The position numbers were made by a program, and so were the translations under genes. A stretch of DNA of 64,000 bases from Tubulanus polymorphus (Eukaryota; Nemertea; Palaeonemertea; Tubulaniformes; Tubulanidae): NCBI RefSeq assembly GCF_964204645.1, contig NC_134029.1, positions 5,279,001 through 5,343,000 of the forward strand, read 5' to 3'. The notes beneath the pieces were generated by a model. It was not told where the DNA came from. It ran no database searches and saw only the letters and a list, made by a program, of their open reading frames with translations. Each line of letters opens with the position of its first letter. The stretch's first letter is position 1. Positions 22,501-35,600 of this stretch are shown piece by piece.

Positions 22501-25500
22501 TTTTATTAAAGTAGTACATGACAACATTATGTACGAGACATCAGTATGAAAATGACTCTTCAGTTTTTCTATAATCCGTTATCTAAAAAAGTCAAAGGCC
22601 AGGGCTATGCCAATATTATTTAGTTCAAATCTAAGTCTTTTCTGTCTATATCATCCCAACGAACACGGTAAAGTTAATACACAGCTTAGGTCGAGTAAAG
22701 GTGCGCGTTATATGAATAAATGATTTGATATATACTTAATGAAAGTTGAATCAGCGTATCGAACGTTGATTAGTAATTAAATTTCTTGATTGTTCGTTGG
22801 CGTGGAAGCAGTCAAGCATGCATCAAGTCATCAAATCTATCCGTCGTTGAATTCGAGGCAATATGAATGCGTAATTCAGCCACAAATTCCACTTCAGTTT
22901 TAGATCGAAATCGTTTTGCTTGTGCATTTGAAATTTTTGGAAAATGTTTCTCCCCTTGGGTTGCCTCATCTCTTTGGCTGTAAGCCATGTTGTGGTTGTT
23001 TATTTGTATGAGATGGAAAGATAAGAAATTACTCTTCTCGCAGTTTTTGCTGGTTGGCTTGTTTCTGCTGTCAGTTTCCGTGTTTATGAGCTGAAAGGCA
23101 TATGGTGTACATTCCGTACAGTTTCACACCCTCAGACAACGTTTTTTCCCTGGCGAAAACATAATTATTCTTCGTTTTGAATCCCTCACACCGAGATCCG
23201 GGCCGTCTTCAGTCTGCGGCTGGATATCTTGACTAATTGACATGTCTTGTCTTGAATTTACCATTGAAAAAATAGTTTATAAACATCTTCAGATTAGAAG
23301 CCAAACGTTGTAAGAACATGAGCCCAGAAATTTGATAATGGTTTGTTAAATGATTTCCCAAGTTGGACTTAGGAGTAGCCAACCTCGGAAACCCCGCAAA
23401 ACATCTGACATTTCCATATCTGGGAGTGATTTCACTCCGCTCACTTTCCCTCCGTAGTCTTGATGGGGGTTTATTTGGACAAGTGGCTCTCAGATGCAAT
23501 TCAGTGCTAACCAATCTGAGAGGCAGCTGTTCTTTAAACAGCATCTACATCTGTACTGATACATCACTCTTGACAAATAGCTACAAACCTACAGCTGTGA
23601 AACACAGTGGAAAACATGGCGAAATTTATTCCTTTTCGCACTTTGTCTGGCCGCGGATTTTTGTGCGGATAATTACATTGTTTAACGGTATATTTTATCC
23701 GTTCTGACAGTTTAAGTGCTTTTCAGTTTTCTTTGATCCGTTTTTCAAGAAATGGGAAAATAATTTTTTCTCTGCTATGCCTCTGCGCTAGTATGACCTA
23801 TGGGTGGGCTGTTCACGCCAATGTTCTCCGCTTGTTCTCCACACCTGAAGATAGAGCACATTTTAGTTCTTTATTGTCCGCGCTGCTTATCGTGTATTGC
23901 CTTGATAAAGACATAACTTCAAAGAGTCTCCTATCGGAAGTCAATATAAAGGTTAAGAGCGATTTTATTACCTATTCGAAATCATAATCGATAGGGCCAC
24001 TGTAAATAAATAATAAAACCCGAGTCTTATGTGTAATACTTGTCCGAACTTCATCTCAACCTGTTCTGGAGAGACATGACCAATGAAGTTGAGCTATACT
24101 TATCATCGGTGAAAATGGAAATGGAATTTTTCAGGTGCCTTCTTGATGATTTAGGCAGATTTATGAACTACAGATTTTGAAACATTTCTCCTCGCTGTGA
24201 CGGTATTTTTGAAACAATTTTTGGGGGGAACTTAAGCAGGCGAACAAAAGCTATGCAGAATAAGTCAGAGAGCGAGTTGTGCAGTCATGGAATTTTCCTA
24301 TTCATTCGAACTTGAAAAGTTCAGGCGTCTTAATAGATTTTTATTGCGCATTGTTATACAGTGAATGCAATATGAATTTCTTCACACTTGCCGGATAAAT
24401 GAAGTAATCTAAAAGCTATGGAAAACGGCTAGATCGCCTCTGAATAGGGCGATACTTCTATTAAACACTATTATAAAGTAAGAACAATGGAACTGAATGA
24501 AAATTTGATTGACAACTGGCAATCCGGCGCCACTATGTTCATTCCCGTATAGCTAATTTCTTCGCTCCTGACCACTTGACACAGTTCTTTCTGTGACCAG
24601 TTATTTGTCACCTCTAATCTATGGATTTCCTCGCTTTAAGATTTAAACCTTTCTTCACCCCTCTCTCTCTTCTCCAGTTATAGAATGCATTCAATATTAA
24701 ATGCTATATCGTATAACATTTTCTAACTGCCGCACCGAGGTGTGCGTCCTCTATCAAACAAAACCGTGACACTTCCTGTGTTCGGTTGTGAGCGATGTTT
24801 TTGTTCCGATCGTCAGAGTTTCTGCTCAATATCATGATAACTATAGTATACATTTCCGTCGTTAGAAAATGCGACAATAATTTTCTTATTGATTGTCATT
24901 ATATCAAGATACAGACCTCAGCCACGCAAACTTCATCTCTGTCTTCCGAACATCTTCTAGGATAGGTTTAGCTTTGACTTGAAAGTGAACTTTGATTGTG
25001 CGCCAAATTTTCAGTGCACTTAAATTTAAGTGATCAGTCTAGTCCTCCAACTTATCGATTTACTTGAGACCTACAAGCAAGTTTAGATAATTGCTCGTAG
25101 TTGAGACTAAGACCACAACTGACACCAGTGACAAGTACATGTAGCACACTTAAGGCTAAAGACCAGTAAAAACCTTCTGGTACTTAAGTCAAATCAAAAT
25201 TTTAGATTCGTGTGTCCTTCCTGGTTTGGTTGCACCTGTTAGGACCTTCTCAAATAGAAGGCAATAGACGAGAAATCTGACACTGTTGCTACTTCAGAGA
25301 ATGTCGCTGTAAGAAACGAATACCAACTTGTTGCAACGTGTCAAATTCATGCATTGAATATTGATGACAGTCGCAGGCACTGGTTTCCCAAAAAACAAGT
25401 CGTTCTCTGACAGTGCAGTATCTAACCGAAACCATTCATGTCTCTATGTAGATGTATTTTTTGGAAACCTGACCTGACAAGGAAATCTGTAGGAGGCTTG

Positions 25501-28497
25501 TGTGGTGGGAAACGAAACAGAGGTTTCCCGTAAAGAGAATGCGCTTTCCGTTCCGTTTGGCAATGGCAAATTAGTCCACTTTGTTAACGAGGTGAAAACT
25601 ACACCAGTTTGACAGCTGAAACTCTTCATTCTATCTGATTTGTAGAAATAAATACTTTCTCCATGAAAAATGAAAATTGATGCTTGTTTTTAGTTTTAGT
25701 CAGAATGAAAGCAATTTGAATTGATACCAAAAATATCGAGCTGTTCCACTGGTATAGATGTTATGATTGTCAGACTGATCCCCAAAAATGCAGGCTTTGA
25801 TATTTTAGCAGATCCATGAGGTTTAGTTACTGGCATTCCAAATTTCTGTTGCAGTGCCCCGCCAAATTTCACTATTGATAGCTTTGGATGGAAAATTTTG
25901 TTGAAAACTTTTTCGAGGTTTAGAGGCGGTGGCCATTATCCATACCACTTGTACGACTAGCAAATGTAGTTTTGAATTCAAATACATCGATAGGCCTAGC
26001 ACGTTCGTTGTGTCAGTTGAGAATGCAGGTTATTGCATATACAAATCGTGTCAAGATGATCACTTTGACCGAACTCTACATCTGACGATTGTGCGAACAG
26101 ACCCTGCCAGGTCCTCGAACCATCGCCATTTACAACGAGCACCCTTCGAAGAGAATAAACTGCGTATGAACAATCGTTCATAGCAAATATTCCTATCCCA
26201 GTTGTTTTGCTCTTTTGCAGCCTGAAGTGCGATTTTTATACCACCGGCGGATTCAAGTATGTATTTTATGTGTCCTCTCTCCCTCCTACTTTTTACTCGG
26301 TAATTTCAGCGCGCAGGTCTGGGAGAAAAATAGGAAGAAGTCGCTTCTAGGTCAAATAACACTTGCAGTAATCAAGAAGTGTGAATGGTGATCGAGTGAA
26401 TGTTCTTTTTTGTTGAAATATTTTTCACAGTCGAGTGTATTTTGAAACGGAAAGATTCATCTTGCGCCAGGCCTGGCCGGAGAGTATGGGGGAAATATGA
26501 TGGTGGAAAAATAAGCCAGATTCTCTCATCTATTTTGTATTTAGGTTGGTTATCGGATTACTATGGAAACATGTATAAACAGCATGTAACCTAGCATGGC
26601 TAATCAACTAACATTATTTCTGCACTGGGGATGAATTTTCGGAAAAGAAAATACCATCCCTTGGTGAGAAACTGCGCTGCCACAGAGTACACTGTAGAAC
26701 AAACGCGCCCGTCATTGGTATTTTGGTAAATGATGCCTGATGCATTCGGTTTGTTTTTTTCTTATTTTGTAGATATCCATGGATACATTGGTGATGATCT
26801 GGGGTGGTTTCTGTGTGCAGAGCCTCCATGGAATTGAAAACAAACCACGTAAATCACGAAAGGTATATATTCTTCGAAATGAAAGAGCCGATTGGTTTAT
26901 GGTCTTGTCGAAAAACGGAATATTTTCCCCTATTCCCTGCAAAAAAAACAAGTTTCAGGTTGTGGCAAAACTTTATGATTGATAAGCCTGGAGCGAAATT
27001 TTGGAAATGAAATTTTTGGAAAGTCGTAAAACTTATCGCATTGTCAAGTATATCATGCCTTCTCACGGCTAAAAACTTCCCGAGCTACAAACATTCTGCT
27101 TTGCATGCGATATAGAAAAACTTCATTATCAGACTAGATTGAATGAGAATGAGCTTATGTGTATGTCCAGGCAATGTTTGCGGGTCCGCGGTACTCCAAT
27201 GACATTTTTCTTTAAACGGCTTCTTCAGATGAGCGTCACGTAGTCTACGAAACGTTTCTCGGCTCTATTCAAATTCGGCTAAATACAATAGAATCAGTGC
27301 CTGAATTCGAGGTACCTTTTCTCGCGCGTTTTTAATCCGTTTCTTTGAGAAAGATTTATGAGTTGCGCCCATATTTTCTAACGAAATTCGGCTCTAAATG
27401 TTTCGCCCCGCCATTTTCCAGAGGTGTTAGATGGGAACGCCGAACTATTGTCAAGACAGATTATTTCAATTAGCCTAACAATTTTTTAGTGCTATCTTTC
27501 AACGAAATTGTTCGCTTTGAATGTGGCAAAACCCTTCAAATCAAAGACTCCTTGGCTTGATGAATTTGTAGACAAATTAGAACGGCATCTGAAAGCATCC
27601 TACACTGAATTTAGCCTCCCTTTTCTGACTTGATGCCAGCTTTTTATCAGGGAAAAAAGTAACTGTTTTTTCATTCCATGGTATTTTATGGGAGAATTTT
27701 ATGTCAAGCATCCATTAAGTTTTCGAAAAGACTGTCGTATTCATCTAAAAAAACCGGTGGTCTCCTTAGAGATTCCAAGGCTACGCAAGTTCAAGTGGTC
27801 CGTGGCTTTTCGATAAAATGTGCAAACTAAAACTTGTAAAAGACCATCCAAATATACTTTACTGTCTGAATGAGTTTGCCAATTCGCTGTTATGAAGCCA
27901 GTCTTGAAAACTGCATTTGAATGGGACATCCTTTTGAAACGGCGGCGTGCATTAGCATGTAAGTGCTAAAAAGTGTTGTATAGAGTCCATTATTGGCCGT
28001 GTCAACGTTGACACCTTCATATCTGTTTCATCTAAATTGTCTTGTTTAATTTTAATTGAAGGTTTCAGTGAACGGCGGGGTTTTCTTGTGCGTTCAGGCG
28101 AGTCGTCTCTTCAACCTGAATGAATACATTTAGTATTACTTAGTTAGATTGCTTTCTATTGGAATATTCCGATTGACAATTGTCACGACAATAGCGGACG
28201 GCTGAACAAATTTGCTCGCTATGTTGTGGGCTTTCGTGTGGGAACGGTTGTTCCATAGGAAGAAACAGATATTGTTCGCGTCTTTTGTCGCCCTCACGAA
28301 TTTCACCGGAGCTCTTGTGTGCGCGAAAGGTTTTCGGTGAAATCTTTCCGTGACCTTCTCTAGCCTATACTGCTCTGAGACGCTTTGCACACCTGCGTAA
28401 AACCCTCAACATTTCTATTCCCCGAACTTTGAAATGTTATTATTTCATTACGAAAGTTTCAAAGATAATCAGACGTGTATTCCATACTGGCAATCAT

Positions 28498-28531
28498 CTT
28501 CATCATCATCATCATCATCATCCTCATCATC
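28498..28531. repeat. (CAT)n microsatellite
   Basis: About eleven CAT/ATC trinucleotides with one interruption. Open frames through it (poly-Ser, poly-His or poly-Asp) are artefacts of the repeat. Confidence 0.9.
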
Positions 28532-29384
28532 GGTGCAGTATTTCGGTTTCTCAAACCAAGACGAAGTTTTCAAATTTGTATCACGTGACCTATACGGCGG
28601 CGGACGACTCGAACGGGGCCTATCGGCGAGCGTTCGAGATTTCGTATTTTTTCGACCGAAATTCAAGCTACCGCGTACCGCGTTTTCATAATCAAAATAT
28701 TTTTTGTTTCGACTGTAAATAGAACAGCGAAGATAATACCGAAGAAGTACTACAACTTTCTATGACGAGTCCATCCGAATTAATTCTTAATTCTCCACTG
28801 TGGCATCGACACGGATTCTTCGTAGCCCGTTTTTTTTCATATGAAATGAATAAAAGATGTATCGTAACTTGCCTTCTCCGCAATAATTCAAAAATTTAGT
28901 ATCGAGTTTAGTACGGTGGTCGCGTGTTCGGGGGAAACGAAGCAATTAGCAACAACATCAAAGAAGATCATTACCGGCTATCTATGAGTGGAATGAATTT
29001 ATTTTCTAAAAAGAACTACGGGGAAACGTGCCACTATTTATTTATGCTAGTCATAATTGAAATGGTCGATTTTTGTTCATTACAAACGGGCGTCCTCCGC
29101 CGCACCGAACAGTCGTTTAATTATGTATTCCGTGTTATTGGAATCGTGGCACTTCTACGTTCGCACAAATAGACCTCTCAAACTTGAAATTGCTTTTCCA
29201 ATAGACTAGTTCCGCTTGGTACGCGAAGATAGCGAACCGAGCGAGAGTTTACGGCTGTGACTGCGGCAGTGTCCAGAAGCTGGCTAAACTACACCGCCGC
29301 CGAACGAACGTACCTCGCGGTGTTTTACTGTCGGGTGCGTGCGGAGAGGGAAGAATAGAAGGCGCACACGGGGCTCGTTCTGCC

Positions 29385-29636
29385 TATAAAAGAGCGGAAC
29401 GGGGTGGCGTGCACGAACACTATAAACACGCCTGCTCGCTCACAATACACGGCGCGCTATCAGTCGGCACATCTACTCACTGATAAATCTCACCGATGTT
29501 TATCTCCCGTCCGCGACTATGATACGCCGGATTATCGAACTGGATAATCCACGACAATTTCAAATAGGATAATAACATAGAAAAAAATACGGCGCCGAGA
29601 CGGACAGCGGATAGCGATGTTTACGGGCAAATTAAG
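29385..29636 (+). promoter_or_regulatory. Putative RGM promoter and first exon
   Basis: A GC-rich block holds TATAAAAG at 29385-29392 and TATAAAC at 29421-29427. A TCAGTC initiator-like motif lies at 29460-29465. The sequence runs to ATTAAG|GTAAGG, a strong 5' splice site after 29636. An ATG at 29617 opens a short frame (MFTGKL plus 2 nt). That frame joins in phase to an acceptor at 32737/32738 (TTTCTACAG|G), leading into the RGM signal-peptide exon. The transcription start and this splice are inferred. Confidence 0.5.
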
Positions 29637-32600
29637 GTAAGGTTGAGCGCGGTCGTTTAGGTCCTCCCACATTTCACAAACGACTTGGCGATTATAATAC
29701 AGCCAAAACCGGCAGGGAGCCCGCCACTATCCGCATTCATTTTATACCTGTTTCATACCAAATTTAGGAAATGTATTTAACAAATTATGAACACTCGATT
29801 TCACCTTTTCAGTTTTATTTCCGTTCTATCGGCGTTTTATACACAGCCTGTTTGCGCGTCTCGTCAAATTTACACTACGACATATAGACTTTAAAATATA
29901 TACATAACCCGCTAAACTGATACTGCCATATGTTTTGATAATAATCACCTCAAATTTCTCGATCGATTTGAACGATAATATTTTCCGCGAGACAAGTTGT
30001 TGTTTTTAGTGTAATGTAGAATTTTCTGAATTTCCACTGCTGTCTGAACCAATATACCGATTTTATGAATTTCATATTCTGATCGAAAAAATTATATATT
30101 ACATATATAGGCAAAGTGAAGTGATATTATTGATCTTTAGTATGAAACGACTTTTATGAAATCAGATACAGTAGAACTCGCTTAATTCGGATTTTTCAAA
30201 CCGGATTTTCACTTAATTCGGTCGAAATATTTGGTCATTAAACCTGGAACCGTGTTAACTATTATTCATAATTTGGAATTTACTTAATTCGGAGAAATCT
30301 GGGCAGTCCATAGTCATCCGAATTAAGTGAGTTCTACTGTATATCAAATAGATAAACAGTACAAAATGAGAAAGAGACAAACCAACGAAAAAACATGCAA
30401 ATGGATTGTCGCTACAGTGCCTGAAAAGATCAATTTTGAGTACAAACTTTATTACAAACGCCTAAGCCATCATTGCGATCAGCGTTGTTGCCGTGGCTTA
30501 CCATAAGTGAATGAACTTCAGTTTCTTTTTTATCAACCTCGAATTTCCTTACGAAAACTGAATATGGTAATTAAACTTGTTCGAGATTTAGTTTTGTGAT
30601 CGAGTGTGTATAAGATATTTGTTTAGTCGAGTTGAAAGAAAAACGGAGCGCGTAAGAGACGGCCCGGTATAGGCATCTTCACATTTCGTTCAACAGGCAT
30701 AGAAAATATCATATATATATATATATGTTTTTTAAAAAAGTTTCGAAATTTTTTTGCGTCATCGCGCGGGTCACGACTGTGTCGCTCAGTGTTTTAAAAC
30801 CCTTTTCACCATGGATAGAATATTTTGAAATGAATATTTATCATCCATTTTGTGAATTTGGCCTTGTAACATAAGGCGGACTATATACGCTATCGCTCCG
30901 GATGCGTATGGGTCTGAAGCGTTTGAAATGCGAAAAAGCGTTATATACGCTTTCTACGTTTTTCTAGCGTTGGTTGTCAAACTAGAGGACTCTCGAGTTG
31001 TTGGGTATTGCGTTAAAATCGACCGGCTCGTCATACAGGATATATACACCGTGTACTTTAGTAGCCATATCATATATTCGCTGCAGCTTTAATAGTCGGC
31101 GATGAGTTTAGATATCATTTCGACCCCGAGTCAAATCGTTTTTAATTGCTGTCGTTAATTAATCGGTGTTGAATTCTTGGAACCTTATACGTTCAATACT
31201 ATAAATGGGGCTAATGAACGGAATAAATCCCAGAAAAATGATGGGATAGATTTCGGCTAGTCCGAATATATACTCATCCGATCTTACGGATTACCCTAAT
31301 AGTCATTTCGGGAACAGCGGTCAGGTTAGAAGACTATTCGGCATTGGGTCTCTGAAACGAGTCCTTTTGGACGTTACTGAAGCCCGTAATACGGTCAGGT
31401 ACTAGATTTCGGTATAGGGCCTCATGAGGTATTTTTTCTATTCAAATATATGGTAGAATGAATCATAGAAACGTAAGCGAATTATTATGTTCCAGCTAGA
31501 CCCTCCCCGACTTCGCTTGTTGGTATGCTCGCTTGACAGATATAGCCCCCTCTTGATTATTTTCCAGCCCATTTGAAACGAGATGGTTTGCAGCGGTGAT
31601 GTGGCATGTTAACCCAAATGCGTGAGAAATTAATGACACCAACACATGTTCAGCGCTTCACTATTCTTTCATGTTTTCACACGTTTTCATGTGTTCATGG
31701 TTCATATGTACATACTGCACATACATCGCCCATCGAACTGCTTTCATTTCAAAGATTCGATATTGCCGGTTTACACCGACTACGAGCGAACCGGAGTAGT
31801 CCGTGCAAGTTTCCAGTCCTTTGATTCTCAGCGTAAATGTGATTTTTGAAAATTCCAGATTTTAAGAAAATCTGGCTTCTGCGTTAAAGTTTTGACGGTA
31901 TCCCTATACTTGAAGAATTAATTGCCTATTTTGGCAGTGTATCGCGTGGGTGCGCCGATCGCGAAGATGCTCATACACGCTTTTTACGCTAGATGGCGCA
32001 TGGGTCGCATGGTTTTGCTACGTTCGCGCGAGGGCGGCTTTCGAGCAACCGGATTTGTTATTGAGTAAATCAAACTTACGAAGTAGAATTGATATACTTT
32101 TTGGGTCATTTTGGCTGAGAATTTTGGTTCGTGTGAGGCAACCCGGATTTTCGACAGTAGCAGACCATGATTCTCACGACTTAAGCTTCATTCTTGACGC
32201 ATAAAGACGATATATACATTGTATGGCCCAAGCGACAATTTGTTCTTTTCGAACGTTTAAAAATAGGCTTTCGTGATCTTTTTCATACGCTCTTAGTCGG
32301 CGGAAAATAGTTTTGCACAAAAACTTAGTGTTTTTTCTCACACCTCAATACATAGCTGTCAGTTTTAACACCTATAGCTTGAATGGCTGTTCGATGCGAA
32401 TAGGCCAGTGGAACGTTGCGAATGGTAGGCGTGTTTATAGCCGTACTACGCTCCGCCTGCGTACACACACGGCTATCTCTCAGTCAGTGTTGTAGTAGAA
32501 CTCGCCGTGAGTGTATCTCTCGACGAGAGGATTAGAGCCACATTTCGAAACCTATTCAAACCGGATTACGCGAATACAATGAACCGTTTTAAAGACAAAA

Positions 32601-35600
32601 GACATGATTAATTCAGTAACCGTTCATCGTCGGGTCCGTACAGTTAATAGTTTCTATCGTTGACGAAAAAGCGTCGTCGCGATCGAAAATGCCGGTTGAT
32701 AGTTGACTGAAATGCTGCCCGCGTTGTATTTCTACAGGACGAATGTTCGAAGTAGAAGATACGAGATCAACGAAGATAGTCGTCGAAACGGTGGCGGTGG
32801 TGGCAGCCACGAAAAACACGTATGGCAGGGAGGAATGTGGTCGCCAGGGGCTTCAGTAAACCGCTCCACCACCAGTAGCAGCATTCTATTCGTTACCATA
32901 TTGTTCGGATTCTTGAGTATTTCATCTGGTAAGCATTAATTACTCCTTTACTAACTCGCTCTTCTGTAGCCTTCATAATCACTCGATTCATTATTACTTC
33001 GTGAGTTATTTTTACTTATTAATCAATGATTCGAACGAAACCATTTCTTATCTGATACAATGCTAAAAATAGATGATTTAGAGTTACAGCTTTATGAATT
33101 GTTTGATTGGATATTCAACTGGTGCAATCTGTTTTACTAATTAGCATTTAATTCGTGGAGTCCCCTAATTGAATTTAGATTAAATTGTAATTGACGCGTT
33201 GTTCCGGCGTATTCGTGACAAGATTTTTATCACCATTTTTCATACGTCGATCGAAAAAATCTCTTTATCGATCAATATTCATCGATGATTTTGTTGTGAT
33301 TTCAGTGCGTTCTCAGTGTTTAGTCGATATGTGTTGGTTGCAGTACAAAGAAGCCCTCGGTTTCATGGAGGTTAACGTGAACTCGGAGGTGCAGTGCACG
33401 GCGTTCCGAACGTATTATTACTGCCTCAGGAATATGACTCGAAACTGTTTCGGAAATATTAAATATCACAGCGTGAAAAAAGTCGTCGAAAGCGGCATGA
33501 AAAACCATAACTGCACGCAGGAAGGCCCGGTCTACAAGCAGGCCGGTCAGGGAGCCGACGACGGCAAGAACATAACCCCGCATCGACCGGTGCGGCCGCC
33601 TCCGAGGCCGAATCGTATATGCGGATATAAAGGACGTTTAGTTCATCAACATTGCGGATTATTCGGCGATCCTCACATACGGACGTTCAACGGCGATTAT
33701 CAGACGTGTAAGGTGGCCGGAGCGTGGCCGTTAGTCGATAATAAATACGTGACGGTTCAGGTGACGAACGAACCGGTGTTAAAAACCGACGGACCTACCG
33801 CGACTAATAAGGTACGTATTTCCATGAACGGGACGTTCAACTTAGAGAGAACATAGCTAGATTGAATGATTTTTCAGGGCCGAAGAAGAGATAATCTGGC
33901 AGATTCTAGTTGGCTTGACTCATTCCGATACTTCTAAGTTAATGCCCACTCAGAGAAGATAGCTAGATGATTTTCAGGTCCAAAGAAGGATAATCTGGCA
34001 GATTCAAGTTTGCTTAACTCATTCAAATACCTTCAAGTTTGTGCCAACTCGACACGAATTTGAAACCGAATGTTTAGTTCTTTGCTCTGTTTGACAGCGG
34101 AAGCCTTTTACGATACCGTATCTGAATATACTGTAAGAAATGGCCACTATCCTGTCAACTACAGATCGCACAAGTCTAATCCGTTGAAGCTTCAACCTTG
34201 TCACAATTGTCATTGATTGTCACCAGTGAGAGGGAGAGAGGGATTTATGTATTTTTATGCCGAAGCGAATGAGACCTCTTAGAGCGTACATCAATGAAAC
34301 GATTTCCTGGATACTTCTCTCGAAAATCAATTCTGCAGCGATGCGGATAGATTTTGCTTCTCAGCTGCATCCGTCCTGTTACTTCAAGTCGGATGATCGT
34401 TGACGGTTTTTCTATATCCGTTGAAAGCGTACGGATGATTGCAACGCCAGCTATCCCACCAGATGGCATTTCTAGCAACCGTACCGGTAGGCGTTTAGAG
34501 TCAAACTTGTTAGTTCATTTTCCATGTTGAGGTCCTGAGTATCATAGAAAAAACATTATAGAAATTCATGTTTTCATACAGTGTTTGGTAGAGTTTTATA
34601 TCGACTCGATTTAGGTTAAGATATGAGCGACGAAGACAAACTGACTTTTACTAGCGAAACCTGGTGGATTCCGGATTGCCACACAGAAGGAATCCTCCAC
34701 TGCCACAGTAGCATTTTAATCCCTATTGCTCTGCCTCACTCAGCATTGCTATCTAACTATCCATACACGTAGTATAACAACATCTGGTAGTCATTGACCT
34801 CTGATTTCCTGTTTCACATCTGCATTACTTACAACCTCTGCTTCACACTTCTCTCTCTCAAACTTGTTTATGCCCTCAAAATAATATCGGAGATAACGAA
34901 GGCCTGCGTATTCAACTTGGGGGGAAAAAAGTAGGCCAGGTCGGTTTACTTCTGACAGCGGTGCGGTGGGGCTTCTAACACTCAAACCTTGGAGTGGGGG
35001 CAGAGTAGAGTTGATAGTCACTATCGTTGGTGTCAAAGTCCTCTAAGTCCTTCGTGAAGCGCGAATCTGGTCCAGTGTGGGTGGTTGTTTTAACTTTTAG
35101 AAACTTCAGTTTACTGTAGAGAATTAAGGCTTTGTCGTGTATGCATTGGGGATGCTTGATGATATTGGTCATTACTTTTATTTCATTCGACTTTTATACC
35201 TCTCTAGTCTGGTCCAATGTGGGAGGTAGTTTAGGATTCTTCAGTTTTCTTCAGAGAAAATATAAAGCGTTGTATCGACCAATCGAGATGCTCGTTGCTA
35301 TCGGTCGGTCATTAGTTTTATTTCGATACTGGGACCTTACTAAGGCAGGATTCAGAGCAGAATCGCTAGCATGATTCACGGAGACCCCCATAAAATCATA
35401 AAATGATTCATATACGCAGCAGCCATGCATGCTGCCACGCCATGCTGCACGCTGGCGTGATAAATGGTGTTATTAACCGGCATGAAATAGTTTCAAACAT
35501 TGTATCTTCTCATTACGAATCAGAATATGACACCAAGTTCCAGTTCTTTTATGTGTGTTCGGATGATTTATCTTATAGGCTGACAAGTTTCATTATGTGG

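Larger units (their letters stand above)
15251..29384. other. Gene-poor 14 kb interval upstream of RGM
   Basis: No reading frame here looks like a conserved protein and none has a convincing splice structure. Visible contents are two long hairpins (15707-15807 and 16346-16426), GC-richer islands (for example 19375-19640) with an X-box-like motif at 19492-19505, and repeated strings TCCATGCCAAAATTAGGCC near 21474 and 21711. A (CAT)n microsatellite occurs at 28498-28531. The position 5' of a developmental gene makes distal regulatory DNA plausible. Confidence 0.5.
29637..32737. other. Putative RGM intron 1
   Basis: This is non-coding DNA between the putative first exon and the signal-peptide exon. 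It holds a 171 bp TA-flanked MITE (30169-30339), an (AT)n tract (30709-30726) and a short perfect hairpin CCAGATTTT/AAAATCTGG (31855-31875). A second GC-rich stretch at 32390-32520 has GTTTATAG and a TCAGTC motif, a possible alternative promoter. No open frame is convincing. Confidence 0.45.

Noticed and set aside
23363-23707. Overlapping open frames on both strands (114 and 103 codons)
   Set aside because: Neither translation resembles a known protein, and frames open on both strands at once suggest a repeat or chance. No splice partners were found.
28429-28722. Open frames with poly-His, poly-Ser or poly-Asp runs
   Set aside because: They arise from the (CAT)n microsatellite read in different frames.
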